A stretch of 33,141 bases of DNA. It comes from JBKECO01 sp047974745 (GTDB taxonomy: Bacteria > Bacillota > Clostridia > Lachnospirales > Lachnospiraceae). Where the stretch lies: positions 1-33,141 of the forward strand of contig JBKECO010000036.1 of the NCBI GenBank assembly GCA_047974745.1, in the 5' to 3' direction. The stretch's first letter is position 1, and every line of letters begins with the position of its first letter. The notes under the pieces were generated by a model. It was not told where the DNA came from, made no database searches, and saw only the letters and a list, made by a program, of their open reading frames with translations. Of this stretch, positions 1 to 7,826 are shown one piece after another. The translations under genes were made by a program, and so were the position numbers.

Positions 1-14
1 TAGGGGATGTAAGC

Positions 15-413
15 CTAACTGCCCTGGGATTCGATGTACTTTTGGATAGTTTCTTGGCTGACATTACCAATACTGCAAGAAAAGTAACCATCACTCCAAA
101 AGGTACGTTCTTTCCAAAAGTGTTTTGATAAATAATTTTGATGTTGTTGCCAAATTCGATAAGTAGTTTGTTGTTTTAGCAATCTAACAATCTGCAATAT
201 GCTCCACTTAGGAGAATATCGTATTAATCTATGAATGTGATCATTGTCAATTTCTTGTTCAATGATTTCCCAATCATAATGTTTAGCTATACGTTGAGTT
301 TCTTGCTTGATGTAATCGCCCAATCGCACAAGTAATTTCTTTCGATACTTACAAACATATATTAGGTGACACATGAGTAAGTGCTTACTATGATTTTCGG
401 AGATATAATCCAT
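15..413 (-). CDS. tnpA: IS200/IS605-type transposase TnpA (Y1 HUH family)
   Basis: Encodes 132 residues, close to the usual 130-155 for single-domain Y1 transposases, which cut and rejoin single-stranded element ends through a tyrosine. The HUH metal-binding pair is seen as His59-Ile60-His61 in the stretch NDHIHRLI, and the catalytic tyrosine is probably Tyr126 in TIQKYIES near the C-terminus. The start at 413 is an ATG that overlaps the stop of the small upstream ORF (TTGATG), suggesting coupled translation; a TTG one codon earlier is possible. No frameshift or stop is seen, so the protein may be active. Confidence 0.87.
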   Translation of the reverse strand: MDYISENHSKHLLMCHLIYVCKYRKKLLVRLGDYIKQETQRIAKHYDWEIIEQEIDNDHIHRLIRYSPKWSILQIVRLLKQQTTYRIWQQHQNYLSKHFWKERTFWSDGYFSCSIGNVSQETIQKYIESQGS

Positions 414-547
414 CAAGCTTCAAGCCCTTTGCGGATTAGCTGATATACTGTCTCGGAGAATGTCTTAATATTGTGCTTTTCTTGGTATTCTTCAATTCTA
501 ACGACCAAATCAATTGGAAATTTGATTAATTTCGGTATGCGTTCCAT
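413..547 (-). CDS. Small ribbon-helix-helix (CopG-like) protein of the IS element
   Basis: A 44-residue ORF directly upstream of tnpA. Its ATG at 547 is preceded by GAAAGGAAAG, and its stop TGA overlaps the tnpA start. The sequence has a short strand (KLIKFPIDLVV), a helix (RIEEYQEKHN), a turn and a second helix (FSETVYQLIRKGLEA), which is the pattern of ribbon-helix-helix DNA-binding proteins. I infer that it acts as a repressor or accessory protein for the element, since it is co-translated with tnpA and sits in the shared tnpA/tnpB control region. The call rests on pattern only. Confidence 0.7.
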   Translation of the reverse strand: MERIPKLIKFPIDLVVRIEEYQEKHNIKTFSETVYQLIRKGLEA

Positions 548-632
548 TAACTTTCCTTTCTCGGTATAAATCATTGACATAGGTTCAAAATAAATATACT
601 ATAAGTATATGCTTAGAAAGGAGTTAAAGTCA

Positions 633-1640
633 ATGTTAATCAAAAAAGCTTTTAAGTATAGATTATATCCTAACAAAGAGCAAATGGAATTAATTAATAA
701 GACAATCGGTTGTTGTCGCTTTGTAGCGAACTTCGCAATATCTGAACAGAAAAAAGAAGAAAGATATTGGGATATTACCAACGAATTAGTCCAACAGGGA
801 TTTTTAGCTGAAAACAACTACAAGACAAAGTTTTTCAATAAAGTGCAATCAGTGAAAGATATTGTTCAATTGAAAAAGTATTATACTTGGCTGAAAGAGG
901 TTGATTCAATCGCTTTACAAGCATCCGTTGAGAATGTTGCCGATGCGTATTCAAGATACTATAAAAAACAAAGTGATAAGCCGAAATTCAAGTCCAAGAA
1001 GAATCCTATTCAGTCCTATACAACAAAAAACATCAATGAAAATATCAAGATTGTAGACAGATATACACAACTTCCAAAACTAGGGCTAGTACGTTTTGCT
1101 AATTCAAGAGATATCCTTGGAACAATGAAAAGAGCAACTATTAGCAGAGCATCTAGTGGCAAATATTTTGTTTCTCTATTAGTGGAAACAGAAGTCAATA
1201 AGCTACCAAAGACGGGTTCAGTGGTTGGTGTTGATGTTGGACTTGCCAAATTTGCTACGCTGTCAAATGGTATGCAGTATAATAATCCTAAGTTTTTTCA
1301 ATCACTGGAAAAAAAATTAGCTAAAGAACAGCGAATCTTATCAAGAAGAATTAAAGGTGGTTCAAACTGGAACAAGCAACGCATTAAAGTGGCTAGAATC
1401 CATGAGAAAATCGCTAATTGCCGCACCGATTATCTTCAAAAACTTTCTACCGAGGTTGTCAAAAACCACGACATTATTGGAATGGAAGATTTGAAAGTTA
1501 AAAAGATGCAACAAGCCAAAGATTTGGCAAAAAGTAATCGGGTGTCTCAATCAAAGTTCGTATGTAAGGCATGTGGACATACAGATAATGCCGATAGTAA
1601 CGCTTCAAAAAATATAGAATTACTGGCATTAGTAATCTAA
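633..1640 (+). CDS. tnpB: TnpB (IS605 OrfB) RNA-guided nuclease with an internal in-frame deletion
   Basis: Encodes 335 residues from the ATG at 633, which has GGAG upstream; an in-frame start at 609 lacks a good site. The N-terminal helix-turn-helix part and the wedge and RuvC parts are recognisable. RuvC acidic residues are seen as Asp201 (GVDVGLAKFATL), Glu285 (GMEDLKV) and Asp321 (DSNASKNI). In typical TnpB proteins the Glu and last Asp lie about 80 residues apart; here they are 36 apart. The missing stretch includes the aromatic-rich helix after AKS and the first CxxC of the zinc ribbon, so only Cys311-Cys314 remains. The join is in frame at about residues 305-309. The protein is probably a weakened or dead nuclease, or a deletion derivative maintained for RNA binding. 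Confidence 0.85.
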   Translation: MLIKKAFKYRLYPNKEQMELINKTIGCCRFVANFAISEQKKEERYWDITNELVQQGFLAENNYKTKFFNKVQSVKDIVQLKKYYTWLKEVDSIALQASVENVADAYSRYYKKQSDKPKFKSKKNPIQSYTTKNINENIKIVDRYTQLPKLGLVRFANSRDILGTMKRATISRASSGKYFVSLLVETEVNKLPKTGSVVGVDVGLAKFATLSNGMQYNNPKFFQSLEKKLAKEQRILSRRIKGGSNWNKQRIKVARIHEKIANCRTDYLQKLSTEVVKNHDIIGMEDLKVKKMQQAKDLAKSNRVSQSKFVCKACGHTDNADSNASKNIELLALVI

Positions 1641-1755
1641 TATCACAGTAATTCTAGTTAAACCGTAGGGACTACGGGGATAGCCTAATCAATTAGAAAC
1701 CATTGGGTTTTTGTACTTAGGAATCCGCTTTGGTTTTAGCCAAGTGGTAGTTCAA
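1641..1755 (+). ncRNA. Omega-RNA (reRNA) scaffold at the IS605 right end
   Basis: The stretch after tnpB has the layout of TnpB guide RNAs: a CCGTA/TACGG hairpin at 1663-1677 followed by GGGGATAGCC, a linker, then a terminal hairpin (CCGCTTTGG ... CCAAGTGG, about 1724-1746) and TTCAA at 1751-1755. In this family the RNA overlaps the end of tnpB and the guide is the flanking DNA, which here would start at about 1756. The 5' end inside tnpB cannot be placed. Whether it is made and used with the shortened TnpB is unknown. Confidence 0.7.
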
Positions 1756-1788
1756 TGCAAAAAGGGCAGAGCATGGGGGCAGGACAGT

Positions 1789-2622
1789 ATGGGGCATGAT
1801 TTAAATGGGGCCAAAGAGACTAACCGTGTTTTGGTTATTGATGATGAGGCATTTCACAGGGAACTACTTGCACATAATCTTTCAGATGCATTTGAGATCA
1901 TTCAGGCAGAAAATGGGCGGGAAGCACTTTGGATCTTAGAGCAGTACAACGATAACTTCCGAGCCATAGTTTTGGATCTGATCATGCCGGTCATGGACGG
2001 CATTGAGTTTTTACAGGAATATCATAAGCGAAACCGAAAAAAACAGATCCCTGTCATCGCATCGACCGGAATCGGCAGCCTTTGGAACGAAGAAAAATGC
2101 CGAAAGCTCGGTGTCAGTGAATTCGTATATAAGCCATATGATATCGAGCAGCTGCGTTATTTGCTTGAAAATATGTCACCAAAAGACTGGGATTTTACCC
2201 TGCAGATGAATACTATATTTACAAGAATGTGGAATGCAGCGGCAATTTTAGAATTCGATCCCTTAGATGACCGACTAGAAATCACAAGAGTCAATCCGTC
2301 ATTTTTGGATGTGTTTGGTAAAGAAGCACGTGCTTATGAGATTTTCAATGAGAATCTGATCCATATCTTTGCTCCATCTGACAGGGATAAACTAAAGCGA
2401 GCAGTAAGAAAAGCAGCAGAGACCGGGCAGTGTACGAATCCGACGATTCAAAAGAAACAGCCCAATGGCAACACCGCCTGGCTGAAGCTGAGAATCCATT
2501 TCATCGGTCATGCCAATTCAAATCAGATCTATCTAGTCCTGATCGAGGACATAACAAAATATAAAGAAATCGAGAAGATCGTGAATCGGCTCGAAGAGGC
2601 TGGCCGAATGATTATTCACTAA
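1789..2622 (+). CDS. Response regulator receiver domain with C-terminal PAS domain
   Basis: Encodes 277 residues from the ATG at 1789, preceded by GGGGGCAGG. A longer frame opens at a TTG at 1711, but that codon lies inside the IS end and is not credible. Residues 12-130 form a receiver domain: acidic pair Asp18/Asp19, phospho-acceptor Asp63 (VLDLIMPVMDG), Thr93 and Lys115. Residues about 145-260 look like a PAS sensor domain ending in a short coiled helix. No DNA-binding, GGDEF or kinase output is present, so it may work through protein contacts. The IS ends 33 bases upstream, so its native promoter and any upstream operon partner are lost or separated. Its 3' end overlaps the convergent carbonic anhydrase gene by 11 bases. 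Confidence 0.8.
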   Translation: MGHDLNGAKETNRVLVIDDEAFHRELLAHNLSDAFEIIQAENGREALWILEQYNDNFRAIVLDLIMPVMDGIEFLQEYHKRNRKKQIPVIASTGIGSLWNEEKCRKLGVSEFVYKPYDIEQLRYLLENMSPKDWDFTLQMNTIFTRMWNAAAILEFDPLDDRLEITRVNPSFLDVFGKEARAYEIFNENLIHIFAPSDRDKLKRAVRKAAETGQCTNPTIQKKQPNGNTAWLKLRIHFIGHANSNQIYLVLIEDITKYKEIEKIVNRLEEAGRMIIH

Positions 2623-3112
2623 AAGGCTCCATGCTGTAATCGATAGCTTCATTTACATAGTATTCTGCATTGTGAGCGATATAAGTAAGCTCTTCTTTCG
2701 TCAGGGGGCGAATGATCTTAGCCGGAACACCCATAACAAGGGAACCCTCTGGAATCTTCATATGCTGTGTAACGAGTGCATTCGCTCCGATAATACAGTT
2801 GCGGCCTATGACTGCTCCATTTAAAATAGTGGCACCCATTCCGACTAGAACAAGGTCAGCGATCGTACAGCCATGAACTATGGCACCATGCCCCACAGAC
2901 ACGTTATTACCGATAACTGTGGGATATCCCGTATCAATATGGACAACGGCATTATCCTGAATATTTGTTCTTTCTCCAATCCTGATTGGTGATTCCTCTG
3001 CTCGGATCGTGGCATGGAACCAAACGCTGCTTTGTTTTCCGATTCGGACATCTCCTCGAATCACAGCACCCTCTGCAACATAGACAGAGGAATCAATTTC
3101 TGGTCTTTTCAT
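2612..3112 (-). CDS. Gamma-carbonic-anhydrase-like hexapeptide-repeat protein (YrdA/PaaY type)
   Basis: Encodes 166 residues, the normal size of the single-domain gamma-carbonic anhydrase family. Repeats of the [LIV]-G-x-x hexapeptide type run from about residue 10 to 115 and would form a left-handed beta helix. The zinc ligands of the family are all visible: His58 (NAVVHID), His75 and His80 (VGHGAIVHG), the last two five apart as in Cam. A metal-dependent trimer interconverting CO2 and bicarbonate is the family function, though many members have no shown activity. The start has AGGAG at a good distance. It stands alone and points away from the amino acid transporter. Confidence 0.88.
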   Translation of the reverse strand: MKRPEIDSSVYVAEGAVIRGDVRIGKQSSVWFHATIRAEESPIRIGERTNIQDNAVVHIDTGYPTVIGNNVSVGHGAIVHGCTIADLVLVGMGATILNGAVIGRNCIIGANALVTQHMKIPEGSLVMGVPAKIIRPLTKEELTYIAHNAEYYVNEAIDYSMEPFSE

Positions 3113-3238
3113 ATATAATTCTCCTATTAGTATGTTAATTATGTGAGAAAAAGTTCTTTTTCATACTAATATACACCTATTCCTCCATTCATTCAAGAAT
3201 GTTCCTTTGATTTTATACTCCTGTATTCCTCCAGCATC

Positions 3239-3268
3239 TTGACAAAAAACGGAATCCTATGCTAATTT
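3239..3268 (+). promoter_or_regulatory. Sigma-A type promoter for the amino acid ABC operon
   Basis: TTGACA at 3239-3244 and TAATTT at 3263-3268 are separated by 18 bases. The site leaves a leader of about 48 bases before the binding-protein start at 3323. The perfect -35 box supports the call; the -10 box is weaker. Confidence 0.6.
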
Positions 3269-3322
3269 AGTTTAGTGTGCTAATGTGTTAATGAAATAGC
3301 ACGTCAAAGAAGGAGGATAAAT

Positions 3323-4219
3323 ATGAAGAAGATCATTGCGTTACTTATGGTAATGGGCATGACCCTTAGTCTGGCTGCCTGTGGAGGAACAACAGCATCA
3401 TCTGAGACAGAGTCAGCGCAGGCATCGGAAGCTGAGACAGTATCAGAGGCAACTGAGAGTGAGGCAGTAGAATCAGAGACCTCGACAACGGTATCTGAAA
3501 CAGCAGCGGCAACAGATGACACCCTTGTGGTAGGATTCGATCAGGACTTCCCGCCATTTGGATTTGTAGGGGATGACGGAGAGTATACAGGATTTGATAT
3601 AGAGATGGCTCAGGAAGCAGCAAAGATCATGGGAAAAGAGATCGTATTACAGCCAATCGACTGGGATGCGAAGGATCTGGAGCTTGAGGCTGGTACGATC
3701 GATTGTATTTGGAATGGATTTACGATCAATGGCAGAGAAGATGCCTACACCTGGACAGATGCCTACATGGATAATTCTCAGGTAGTCGTGACAAGAGTGG
3801 ATTCCGGAATCAATTCACTTTCAGATCTTGCAGGCAAAGTAGTAGAAGTGCAAAAGGAATCCAGTGCAGAGTCAGCATTAAATGATGATGATCACGTGGA
3901 TCTTCTGGCATCCTTTGCGCAGCTCATTACAGTAGGAGATTACAATACAGCTTTTATGGATCTGGAATCAGGAGCTGTGGATGCAGTCGCAATTGATATT
4001 GGTGTAGCTAAATTTCAGATCGAAGGAAAAGAAGATACCTTTAAGATCCTGGATGAGACCGTTTCTACCGAACAGTATGGAGTGGGATTCCTTCTTGGAA
4101 ATACCCAGCTTCGGGATGAAGTTCAGGCGGCTATGATGGAGTTAGTAGAAACCGGTGTATTTGCCGAGATTTCGAATGAATATTTTGGTTATGATGTTTG
4201 TATTTTAGGAGATAATTAA
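3323..4219 (+). CDS. Polar amino acid ABC transporter substrate-binding lipoprotein
   Basis: Encodes 298 residues. It starts with a lipoprotein signal peptide whose lipobox is LAAC, so Cys20 would be lipidated and the protein held on the outer face of the membrane. Residues about 21-68 are a low-complexity linker rich in Ser, Glu, Ala and Thr. The binding domain (SBP_bac_3) begins near residue 70 with LVVGFDQDFPPFGF and holds the family blocks GFDIEMAQEAAK and NSLSDLAGKVVEVQ. GGAGGATAAAT precedes the ATG. It is the first gene of a three-gene operon with permease and ATPase; the permease starts 2 bases after its stop. The ligand cannot be read exactly; a polar amino acid or cystine is most likely. 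Confidence 0.92.
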   Translation: MKKIIALLMVMGMTLSLAACGGTTASSETESAQASEAETVSEATESEAVESETSTTVSETAAATDDTLVVGFDQDFPPFGFVGDDGEYTGFDIEMAQEAAKIMGKEIVLQPIDWDAKDLELEAGTIDCIWNGFTINGREDAYTWTDAYMDNSQVVVTRVDSGINSLSDLAGKVVEVQKESSAESALNDDDHVDLLASFAQLITVGDYNTAFMDLESGAVDAVAIDIGVAKFQIEGKEDTFKILDETVSTEQYGVGFLLGNTQLRDEVQAAMMELVETGVFAEISNEYFGYDVCILGDN

Positions 4220-4221
4220 TC

Positions 4222-4872
4222 ATGAGCACACTGGTAATGCTGCAGCAGCTGGCAGGTGGAATGCTGGTCACGATCCTTATTTTTTTCCTGACTCTGCTGT
4301 TCTCCCTGCCGATGGGACTGTTGTTTTCTTTCGGAAGAATGTCTAAGAATCTGATCCTGCGCAACCTGACAAAGTTCTATATCTCAGTCATGCGCGGGAC
4401 TCCTTTGATGCTGCAGCTGCTGGTTATTTATTTTGGACCTTATTATTTGTTCGGGATCGTCATTTCTTCCAGTTATCGGGGATATGCTGTCATCATTGCA
4501 TTTTCGATCAATTATGCAGCCTATTTTGCCGAAATTTTCAGAGGCGGAATCGAATCCATGTCTCTAGGCCAGTATGAAGCAGCTCAGGTACTTGGATATT
4601 CCAAGCTGCAGACTTTTTTTAAGATCATTCTTCCTCAGGTCGTAAAAAGAATTCTTCCATCTATTACAAATGAGGTCATAACACTGGTAAAAGATACCTC
4701 TTTAGCCTTCTCTATTGCCTTTATGGAGATGTTCACGATTGCAAAATCGCTGGCAGCCTCTCAGAGGAGTATGGTTCCCTTTATTGCTGCGGCGATATTC
4801 TATTATATCTTTAATTTCCTTGTTGCCTATTTAATGGAGCGCTGGGAAAAAAGACTAAGCTATTACAAATAG
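4222..4872 (+). CDS. Amino acid ABC transporter permease
   Basis: Encodes 216 residues with about five hydrophobic segments, matching the HisM/GlnP permease family of polar amino acid importers. The EAA loop that contacts the ATPase is visible as EAAQVLGYSKLQTFFKIILP at about residues 113-132. The N-terminal motif after the first helix (RGTPLMLQLLVIYF) is the family hallmark. It begins 2 bases after the binding-protein stop and ends 11 bases before the ATPase start, so the three are translated as a unit. Only one permease gene is present, so a homodimeric channel is expected. Confidence 0.93.
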   Translation: MSTLVMLQQLAGGMLVTILIFFLTLLFSLPMGLLFSFGRMSKNLILRNLTKFYISVMRGTPLMLQLLVIYFGPYYLFGIVISSSYRGYAVIIAFSINYAAYFAEIFRGGIESMSLGQYEAAQVLGYSKLQTFFKIILPQVVKRILPSITNEVITLVKDTSLAFSIAFMEMFTIAKSLAASQRSMVPFIAAAIFYYIFNFLVAYLMERWEKRLSYYK

Positions 4873-4883
4873 GGGGATCTAAG

Positions 4884-5645
4884 ATGAAACTTTTGGAAAT
4901 GAATCATGTTAAAAAAAGCTTTGACCAGGTAGAGGTATTAAAGGATATCAGCTTTTCTGTTGAGGAAGGAGAAATCGTATCGATCATCGGTCCCTCTGGA
5001 TCCGGAAAATCCACTTTGCTGCGGTGTGCCACATTGCTGGAACGAATGAATGGTGGAGATCTGATCTATCTGGGAGAAGCTGCTGCAACAGATCAAAACG
5101 GAACCGCTGTTTATATCGGCGAATCGGAATTGAAGAAAATGCACAGGCACTTTGGTCTTGTATTTCAGAATTTCAATCTGTTTCCCCATTACTCCGTGAT
5201 GAAAAATATTATGGATGCACCGATCCATGTTCAGAAAAGAGATAAGGAAGAGGTCGAAAAAGAAGCCAGGATCCTGCTCGAAAAAATGGGACTGACAGAC
5301 AGGCGTGACTATTATCCCTGTCAGCTGTCAGGAGGGCAGCAGCAGAGGGTATCGATCGCACGTGCACTTGCCATGAAACCAGCGATCTTATTCTTTGATG
5401 AGCCGACCTCCGCACTGGATCCGGAGCTGACGGGGGAGATCCTAAAAGTAATCCGGGAACTTGCCAACGACAAAATGACAATGGTGATCGTCACCCATGA
5501 AATGAATTTTGCAAAGGATGTTTCACACAGAATGATCTTTATGGATCAGGGCGTCATTGTGGAGGAGACCACCCCGGAGCAGCTGTTCAATTCGGATAAT
5601 AAACGAACCAGGGAGTTTCTTGGGAAATATCATAATCAGGGTTAG
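4884..5645 (+). CDS. Amino acid ABC transporter ATP-binding protein
   Basis: Encodes 253 residues, the usual size for GlnQ/HisP-type ATPases. In order: Walker A GPSGSGKST at about residues 37-45, Q-loop in GLVFQNFNLFPH, signature LSGGQQQR at about 149-156, Walker B ILFFDEPTSALDP, and the switch histidine in VIVTHEMNFA. A GGGGGAT site precedes the ATG. It powers the permease encoded just upstream and ends the operon; a strong terminator follows about 30 bases after the stop. A short insertion at residues about 64-78 after the Walker A helix is typical of some clostridial members. Confidence 0.94.
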   Translation: MKLLEMNHVKKSFDQVEVLKDISFSVEEGEIVSIIGPSGSGKSTLLRCATLLERMNGGDLIYLGEAAATDQNGTAVYIGESELKKMHRHFGLVFQNFNLFPHYSVMKNIMDAPIHVQKRDKEEVEKEARILLEKMGLTDRRDYYPCQLSGGQQQRVSIARALAMKPAILFFDEPTSALDPELTGEILKVIRELANDKMTMVIVTHEMNFAKDVSHRMIFMDQGVIVEETTPEQLFNSDNKRTREFLGKYHNQG

Positions 5646-5675
5646 AAAATGATAAATAGAATGATATTCATAACA

Positions 5676-5710
5676 TGAAAAATCCGGCTGACAATCAGCC
5701 GGATTTTTCA
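5676..5710. terminator. Bidirectional rho-independent terminator
   Basis: A perfect 16-bp stem (5676-5691 with 5695-5710) with a 3-base loop ends in a T run on both strands because the arms begin and end with A/T tracts. It sits between the convergent amino acid transporter operon and the kdgK-eda operon and can stop both. Confidence 0.9.
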
Positions 5711-5755
5711 TTTTTAGGATAATCTATAGGAATTTTGTAGATGGCAGGAGATGAG

Positions 5756-6781
5756 TTATCGCTGTACTCGTCCGGAAGCATCCCCTCCGGCGAGTTTATT
5801 CACTTCATCCACAGAAACGAGATTAAAATCACCTTCAATGGAGTGCTTTAAGCAGCTTGCAGCAACTGCAAATTCAATCGTCTGCAATGGAGAGTACTGA
5901 TTTACAGAAGCATAGATCAGACCTGCACCAAAGGAATCACCTCCACCGACACGATCAACGATATGCATCAGGTATTCTTTACTGAAATAAGCGGATCCAT
6001 TTTCATAGAGCATGGCAGCCCATTTATTGTCATTGGCGGATAGTGAAGTGCGAAGTGTGATCGCTACTTTTTTAAAGGAGAAGCGTTCTGTCAGCTTTTT
6101 AGCAACTTCAATATAGCCTTCTTTATTCAGCTCGCCAGAGGTGACCTCTGTGCCTTCGGAGCGAATGCCGAATACATCATAAGCATCTTCCTCATTGGAT
6201 ATGCAGACATCCACATATTCACAGAGTCTGCTCATCACTTCCCCGGCTTTTTCCTTTGACCAAAGCTTGTTTCTGTAATTTAAATCACAACTGATCGTTA
6301 TATTTCTCTCTTTCGCTGCTTTGCAGGCTTCCAGACAGATGTCAGCGATGGGATCCCCCAGTGCAGGGGTGATTCCGGTGAAGTGGAACCATTCCACATC
6401 TTCAAATATGTTAGCCCAGTCAAAATCAGAAGAGGTCGCAGTTGCGATGGATGAATTTGCACGGTCATAAATGACCTTGGAGGGACGCTGGCTGGCACCT
6501 TTTTCTAAAAAATAGATACCCACACGATCGCCGCCTCTGCTGATCTGAGAAGTGTCGACACCATACCTGCGTAAGGAATTCACAGCCGCCTGTCCGATTT
6601 CATGCTTTGGAAGCCTTGTGACGAAGCCGGCATCGAGACCATAATTGCTTAGAGATACAGCGACATTTGCTTCACCGCCGCCAAAAGTAGCTCCGTACGA
6701 ATCCGCCTGTACAAAGCGGGAATAACCTTCTGGCGCCAAACGGAGCATGATTTCACCAAAGGTAATGATTTTTTTTGACAT
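5756..6781 (-). CDS. kdgK: 2-dehydro-3-deoxygluconokinase (KDG kinase, PfkB family)
   Basis: Encodes 341 residues from the ATG at 6781, preceded by AGAAAGGAAA; a GTG 21 bases earlier in frame is less likely. The PfkB fold is shown by the N-terminal glycine block ATFGGGEANVAVSLS (about residues 31-45) and the C-terminal motif DRVGGGDSFGAG, in which Asp282 is the catalytic base. KDG kinases phosphorylate 2-keto-3-deoxygluconate to KDPG. The specific call rests on the partner gene: eda lies 27 bases upstream in the same direction, giving a two-step KDG -> KDPG -> pyruvate + glyceraldehyde-3-phosphate unit. The family also includes fructokinases, but the context and an IclR regulator next door argue for KDG. 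Confidence 0.88.
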   Translation of the reverse strand: MSKKIITFGEIMLRLAPEGYSRFVQADSYGATFGGGEANVAVSLSNYGLDAGFVTRLPKHEIGQAAVNSLRRYGVDTSQISRGGDRVGIYFLEKGASQRPSKVIYDRANSSIATATSSDFDWANIFEDVEWFHFTGITPALGDPIADICLEACKAAKERNITISCDLNYRNKLWSKEKAGEVMSRLCEYVDVCISNEEDAYDVFGIRSEGTEVTSGELNKEGYIEVAKKLTERFSFKKVAITLRTSLSANDNKWAAMLYENGSAYFSKEYLMHIVDRVGGGDSFGAGLIYASVNQYSPLQTIEFAVAASCLKHSIEGDFNLVSVDEVNKLAGGDASGRVQR

Positions 6782-6808
6782 AGTCGTTTCCTTTCTATTC
6801 ACGATCGC

Positions 6809-7771
6809 TTATTTCTGTAATAGGTGCAGTGCATGTCCGGCGATATCTTCGTTGAGGTAGATTGCCTTGATCGTATGGTCTTTTCCATACTTTGCACTTG
6901 TCTCATCAAAGGTGAAGCCGCGCTTTTTCAAGTGATACATCGCACGGGGGATACTGCTGGTCTCGATGGCAATATGTCCATGTCTGCCCTTGTAGTTTGA
7001 TTTGAGCACTTCGATCATACCATTTACAAAGATAGAACTGCTGCCAGGTACTTCTGTTGTCTGGAAAAAAGAAGCAAATTTCTGTGCATTGCCGATCGCT
7101 TCCTCTTCGTTGCTTTGATTGATTCCGACATGGGCAATTTTAAAATCCAGCATGACTGAGACAGCTTCTGCAGTCAGGGCTGCGATCTTATCCCAGTCCT
7201 TGGCTTCGATCAGCTCTTTACTTACCATCCAGCTTCCACCGCAGGCGATGATCTTACCGAATGCAAGATATTCCTTTAAGTTCTTGGCCGTAATTCCACC
7301 GGTAGGCATGAATTTCATTTTTGTATAAGGTGCAGCCATTGCTTTGATCATTGCGAGACCGCCGCTTGCTTCTGCAGGGAAGAATTTTACCACATCCAGA
7401 CCTAATTCAATGGCAGCCTCCACGTCACTTGGATTCGAGCAGCCAGGCGTGATCGGAATATTTCTCTCCAGACAATAAGCTACGATCTTAGGATTGAGTC
7501 CCGGGCTTACGATAAAACGTGCTCCGGCAGCAACTGCGCGATCGACCTGCTCCGTGGTCAGGACCGTTCCGGCACCAACAAGCATCTCTGGAAATGTTTT
7601 GGCCATCAGACGAATGGATTCCTCTGCCGCATCTGTACGAAAGGTAACTTCAGCACAGGGCAGACCGCCATCGATCAATGCTTTTGCAAGAGGTACTGCA
7701 TCCGCTGCATCTTCAAGTGCAATAACAGGAATGATACCAATGTTTGAAAATTCTTCTAATACCTGATTCAT
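6809..7771 (-). CDS. eda: KDPG/KHG aldolase fused to a C-terminal VOC-like domain
   Basis: Encodes 320 residues from the ATG at 7771 (AAGGAGAAAGAC upstream); an upstream in-frame start at 7795 lacks a site. Residues 1-207 are a complete class I Eda aldolase: Glu41 in CAEVTFRT, the PGCSNPSD phosphate-binding region at 109-116 and the Schiff-base Lys129 in VVKFFPAE. Typical Eda ends near residue 210. Here residues about 211-320 add a domain that begins KIAHVGINQSNEEEA and contains GRHGHIAIET and a GHALHLL end, which resembles a vicinal oxygen chelate (glyoxalase-like) fold. Its role is unknown; it may bind a metal or keto-acid ligand. The gene leads the eda-kdgK operon. Confidence 0.88.
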   Translation of the reverse strand: MNQVLEEFSNIGIIPVIALEDAADAVPLAKALIDGGLPCAEVTFRTDAAEESIRLMAKTFPEMLVGAGTVLTTEQVDRAVAAGARFIVSPGLNPKIVAYCLERNIPITPGCSNPSDVEAAIELGLDVVKFFPAEASGGLAMIKAMAAPYTKMKFMPTGGITAKNLKEYLAFGKIIACGGSWMVSKELIEAKDWDKIAALTAEAVSVMLDFKIAHVGINQSNEEEAIGNAQKFASFFQTTEVPGSSSIFVNGMIEVLKSNYKGRHGHIAIETSSIPRAMYHLKKRGFTFDETSAKYGKDHTIKAIYLNEDIAGHALHLLQK

Positions 7772-7826
7772 GTCTTTCTCCTTATTGAGTTTCACATTAT
7801 GAAATCACATTTCATTATTTAATAAA

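Larger units (their letters stand above)
1..1755. mobile_element. IS605-family insertion sequence, left end cut by the window
   Basis: A divergent tnpA/tnpB pair is seen: a Y1 HUH transposase on the minus strand and an OrfB/TnpB protein on the plus strand, with a 44-residue ORF between them. The right end has the usual form for this family, a hairpin at about 1724-1746 followed by TTCAA at 1751-1755, so I place the right boundary near 1755. The left end must lie at or just before base 1, because tnpA stops at base 15. Such elements move as single strands and make no target duplication, so no flanking repeat is expected. The next gene begins only 33 bases after the right boundary, so the insertion replaced whatever promoter that gene had. 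Confidence 0.85.

Noticed and set aside
1711..1788. Extended N-terminus of the receiver-PAS protein from a TTG
   Set aside because: The added codons translate the IS right-end hairpin, and a better ATG with a ribosome site is at 1789.
3147..3162. GAAAAAG/CTTTTTC palindrome upstream of the carbonic anhydrase gene
   Set aside because: It is all A/T apart from the outer and central bases and lies at the 5' side of the gene, so it is not a terminator; no further support as an operator.
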